Source of the DNA: Elusimicrobiaceae bacterium
GTDB lineage: Bacteria > Elusimicrobiota > Elusimicrobia > Elusimicrobiales > Elusimicrobiaceae
Direction of reading: 5' to 3'
NCBI GenBank assembly: GCA_017501565.1
Contig: JAFVWP010000086.1
Span: 1-38,252 of the forward strand
DNA length: 38,252 bases
Position numbers and translations under genes: made by a program
Part shown: positions 36,264 to 38,252 of the stretch, in pieces
Numbering within the stretch: the first letter of the stretch is position 1
Layout: each line of letters opens with the position of its first letter
The notes under the pieces: model-generated
What the model saw: the letters and a program-made list of their open reading frames with translations, nothing else
Databases searched by the model: none
What the model was told of the DNA's origin: nothing

Positions 36264-38114
36264 ATGAAGAATGTTCGCAGTGATGTACGCAATGTGGCAA
36301 TTATCGCCCACGTAGACCATGGTAAAACCACCGTGGTAGATGCCTTGCTGAAATTGGCGGGGCAGTTTAATGTAAAAGAAGACCAAGCCCAAGAAACGGT
36401 TTTGGACTCTAACCCCTTGGAACGTGAACGCGGTATTACCATTTTGGCTAAATGTACTTCTGTGAAATACAAAGACCACACTATTAATATTGTAGATACT
36501 CCGGGACACGCAGACTTCGGCAGTGAAGTGGAACGCGTGCTCAGAATGGTGGACGGAGCTATTTTGATGGTGGACGCGGTGGAAGGGCCGATGCCGCAAA
36601 CCCGCTTTGTACTGCGCAAAGCCTTGGCGTTGGGGCTGCGCCCGATTGTAGTGATTAATAAGATGGACCGCGAACATATCCGCCCCAGCGAAGTGGTGGA
36701 CGAAGTATTCAATTTATTTATGGAGTTGGGCGCTACGGACGAGCAGTTGGATTTCCCTATTTTGTATGCTTCCGGCCGCGAAGGTTGGGCCAGCTTGGTG
36801 ATGGAAGAAAAAGGCCAAGATATTGCGCCCTTGTTTGATACCATTGTTTCCCATGTCCCGGCTCCGGTGGCCATGCCGGACGAACCCTTGCAAATGCAAG
36901 TAACGATGTTAGATTACAATAATTTCTTGGGCCATGTGGGAATCGGCCGTATTTTAGCCGGTAAAATTACCCGCGGTCAAAACGTGCTCTTGTTGCACCA
37001 AAATGGCACGCAAACTACCGCCAAAGCCGCTAAAATTGAAATGTTTGAAGGATTGGGTAAGAGAGAAGTAGAAAGTGCGCAAGCGGGCGATATTGTATCC
37101 ATTGCCGGATTGGAAGGGGTGGACGTGGGTGATACAATGTGTCAGCCTGAATGCCCCAAAGCTTTACCGCCTTTGGCGATTGACGAGCCGACGATGTCTA
37201 TGGACTTTATGGTCAATGACAGCCCGTTTTCGGGCCAAGAAGGTAAATTTGTCACCAGCCGCCATCTTAAAAACCGCTTGGAAAAAGAAGCCCAAACCAA
37301 TGTGGGCTTAAAAGTGGAAGCCTTGGAAGGGGAAGGAAAATTTAAAGTATACGGCCGCGGAGAACTGCATTTAACCGTTTTGATTGAAAGTATGCGCCGC
37401 GAAGGCTTTGAATTGGCGGTGTCTTCCCCCGAAGTGATTTATAAAGAAGAAAACGGACAAATTTTAGAGCCGATGGAATATTTGGTCTTGGATATTAAAT
37501 CCGAGCACCAAGGGGCCGTATTTACATTAGTCGGCACGCGTGCGGCGCGCTTGGAAAATATGGTAGCCGAAGGGCAAGACCGCTTGCGCTTGGAATATTT
37601 GATTCCGTCTCGTGCTTTGATTGGCTTTAAAAATGAATTTTTAACCGGTACCCGCGGAACGGGTATTATGCACCACAGCTTTCACGGGTTTTATCCCAAA
37701 GCGAATTTGCCGCCCTTGCGCCACAACGGCGTGTTGGTAGCAAAAGAAGACGGCGTAACCACCGCCTATGCGTTGTTTGCGTTGGAAAACGGCGGGGAAC
37801 TTTTCTTAAACCCCGGAGAAAAAGTATATGCGGGCCAAATCGTGGGGGAAAACTCCCGCGATAATGACCTGGTGGTGAACCCCTGTAAAGCCAAACATTT
37901 AAGCAATATGCGCAGCTCTTCCAGCGACGAGTCCTACACGCTTACCCCGCCGCGCCAAATGAGCTTGGAGCAAGCGGTAGAGTATATCGCCCCCGATGAA
38001 TTGGTGGAAATTACGCCTACGTCTTTACGCTTGCGTAAGAAAATATTGGTACACCACTTGCGCAAACGTGCGGCGATAGCAGAAGAAAAAGCCATGGAAG
38101 CCGAAATGGCGTAA
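36264..38114 (+). CDS. typA: Ribosome-associated GTPase TypA/BipA
   Basis: 616 residues from ATG 36264, close to the usual length of about 605-615; the frame is open further upstream but the family start MKNVRSDVRNVAIIAHVDHG begins here. GTPase motifs visible are G1 AHVDHGKTT, the switch I stretch ERERGITI, G3 DTPGHADFGSEVERV and G4 NKMDR. The C-terminal part has YKEENGQILEPMEYL and the GTRGTGIMHHSFHGF stretch typical of TypA/BipA. The protein is an EF-G-like GTPase that binds the 70S ribosome and helps 50S assembly at low temperature or under stress. The ribosome site is weak (GGAAGAAAG). A terminator-like hairpin lies in its leader. Confidence 0.96.
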   Translation: MKNVRSDVRNVAIIAHVDHGKTTVVDALLKLAGQFNVKEDQAQETVLDSNPLERERGITILAKCTSVKYKDHTINIVDTPGHADFGSEVERVLRMVDGAILMVDAVEGPMPQTRFVLRKALALGLRPIVVINKMDREHIRPSEVVDEVFNLFMELGATDEQLDFPILYASGREGWASLVMEEKGQDIAPLFDTIVSHVPAPVAMPDEPLQMQVTMLDYNNFLGHVGIGRILAGKITRGQNVLLLHQNGTQTTAKAAKIEMFEGLGKREVESAQAGDIVSIAGLEGVDVGDTMCQPECPKALPPLAIDEPTMSMDFMVNDSPFSGQEGKFVTSRHLKNRLEKEAQTNVGLKVEALEGEGKFKVYGRGELHLTVLIESMRREGFELAVSSPEVIYKEENGQILEPMEYLVLDIKSEHQGAVFTLVGTRAARLENMVAEGQDRLRLEYLIPSRALIGFKNEFLTGTRGTGIMHHSFHGFYPKANLPPLRHNGVLVAKEDGVTTAYALFALENGGELFLNPGEKVYAGQIVGENSRDNDLVVNPCKAKHLSNMRSSSSDESYTLTPPRQMSLEQAVEYIAPDELVEITPTSLRLRKKILVHHLRKRAAIAEEKAMEAEMA

Positions 38115-38116
38115 CT

Positions 38117-38146
38117 CTTACTTTTTGGCATTGCCCAAAAAGTAAG
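38117..38146. repeat. Perfect inverted repeat after typA
   Basis: The arms CTTACTTTTTGG and CCAAAAAGTAAG (12 bases each) surround a 6-nt loop directly after the typA stop. There is no long T run, but the structure may end transcription or stabilise the mRNA. Confidence 0.75.
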
Positions 38147-38185
38147 CAAAAAGGCTAGCCGATTCGGGAAATATAAAAATACCTG

Positions 38186-38252
38186 TTTTTAGGCTGTTTT
38201 GTAAACTTGTGTTAAGAACACTCAAACATACAAAACAGAGCACTCCTAAAAA
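38186..38252. repeat. Long interrupted inverted repeat at the window edge
   Basis: TTTTTAGG (38186-38193) pairs with CCTAAAAA (38245-38252). Directly inside, CTGTTTTGTA (38194-38203) pairs with TACAAAACAG (38229-38238), and GTGTT/AACAC near the centre may pair too. It reaches the last base of the window, so its full extent is unknown. Confidence 0.6.

Noticed and set aside
36059-36874. A 271-codon open frame antisense to typA
   Set aside because: Low-complexity serine- and threonine-rich translation typical of a shadow frame; typA on the other strand is certain.

Overview
The window looks like a chromosomal segment of a Gram-negative, probably fermentative, gut-type anaerobe. The best guess is Elusimicrobiota, from the type IV pilin-like proteins (including pilin-like tails fused to RDD membrane domains), the lineage-restricted secreted proteins, and an anaerobe gene set: ATP-dependent PEP carboxykinase, the GGGtGRT/NifU-like pair, Mrp and an NhaC antiporter. 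No rRNA or other phylogenetic marker fixes this.

Layout. 1-9.9 kb: tail of a probable sodium:solute symporter, an RDD/pilin-like protein, a secreted unknown, a DksA/TraR zinc-finger protein, tRNA-Ser(CGA), a second RDD/pilin fusion, then mrp, an aspartate-type aminotransferase overlapping pckA, a SWIB protein, a long pilin and a small Sel1-like protein. 10-18.1 kb: an outer-membrane barrel protein, NhaC antiporter, then a + strand run of a membrane protein, a 1285-aa repeat protein and a GT4 glycosyltransferase. 18.2-27.8 kb: an accessory-looking block with two tRNA-Arg genes, a chloramphenicol-acetyltransferase-like gene, a second barrel protein, a tandem AAA+ ATPase, a DUF2130 protein, a possible UDG-fold protein, a WYL regulator and three very small proteins. 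27.8-38.2 kb: the serC-serA-DUF1015 serine operon, the NifU-like/GGGtGRT operon, a secreted metzincin-type protease, two unknown envelope proteins and typA/bipA.

Three non-coding patterns stand out. (1) Four minus-strand genes in the 18-28 kb block share the promoter architecture YTGTCG-N11-TANNNT, with identical spacing and 5' UTRs of about 14-33 nt; this closely resembles the mycobacterial RecA-independent DNA-damage promoter read by the WYL proteins PafBC, and a WYL regulator lies inside the block. (2) Two unrelated tRNA genes are each followed by the same roughly 200-bp element, which ends in a copy of the last 17-18 bp of that particular tRNA, as expected for a tiny integrating element or an rtT-like tRNA repeat. 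(3) Four genes lack a Shine-Dalgarno sequence and instead have a -10 hexamer exactly 6 nt before the ATG, as expected for leaderless mRNAs.

Most other genes have strong AGGAG-type ribosome sites and hairpin terminators, several of them shared between convergent genes.
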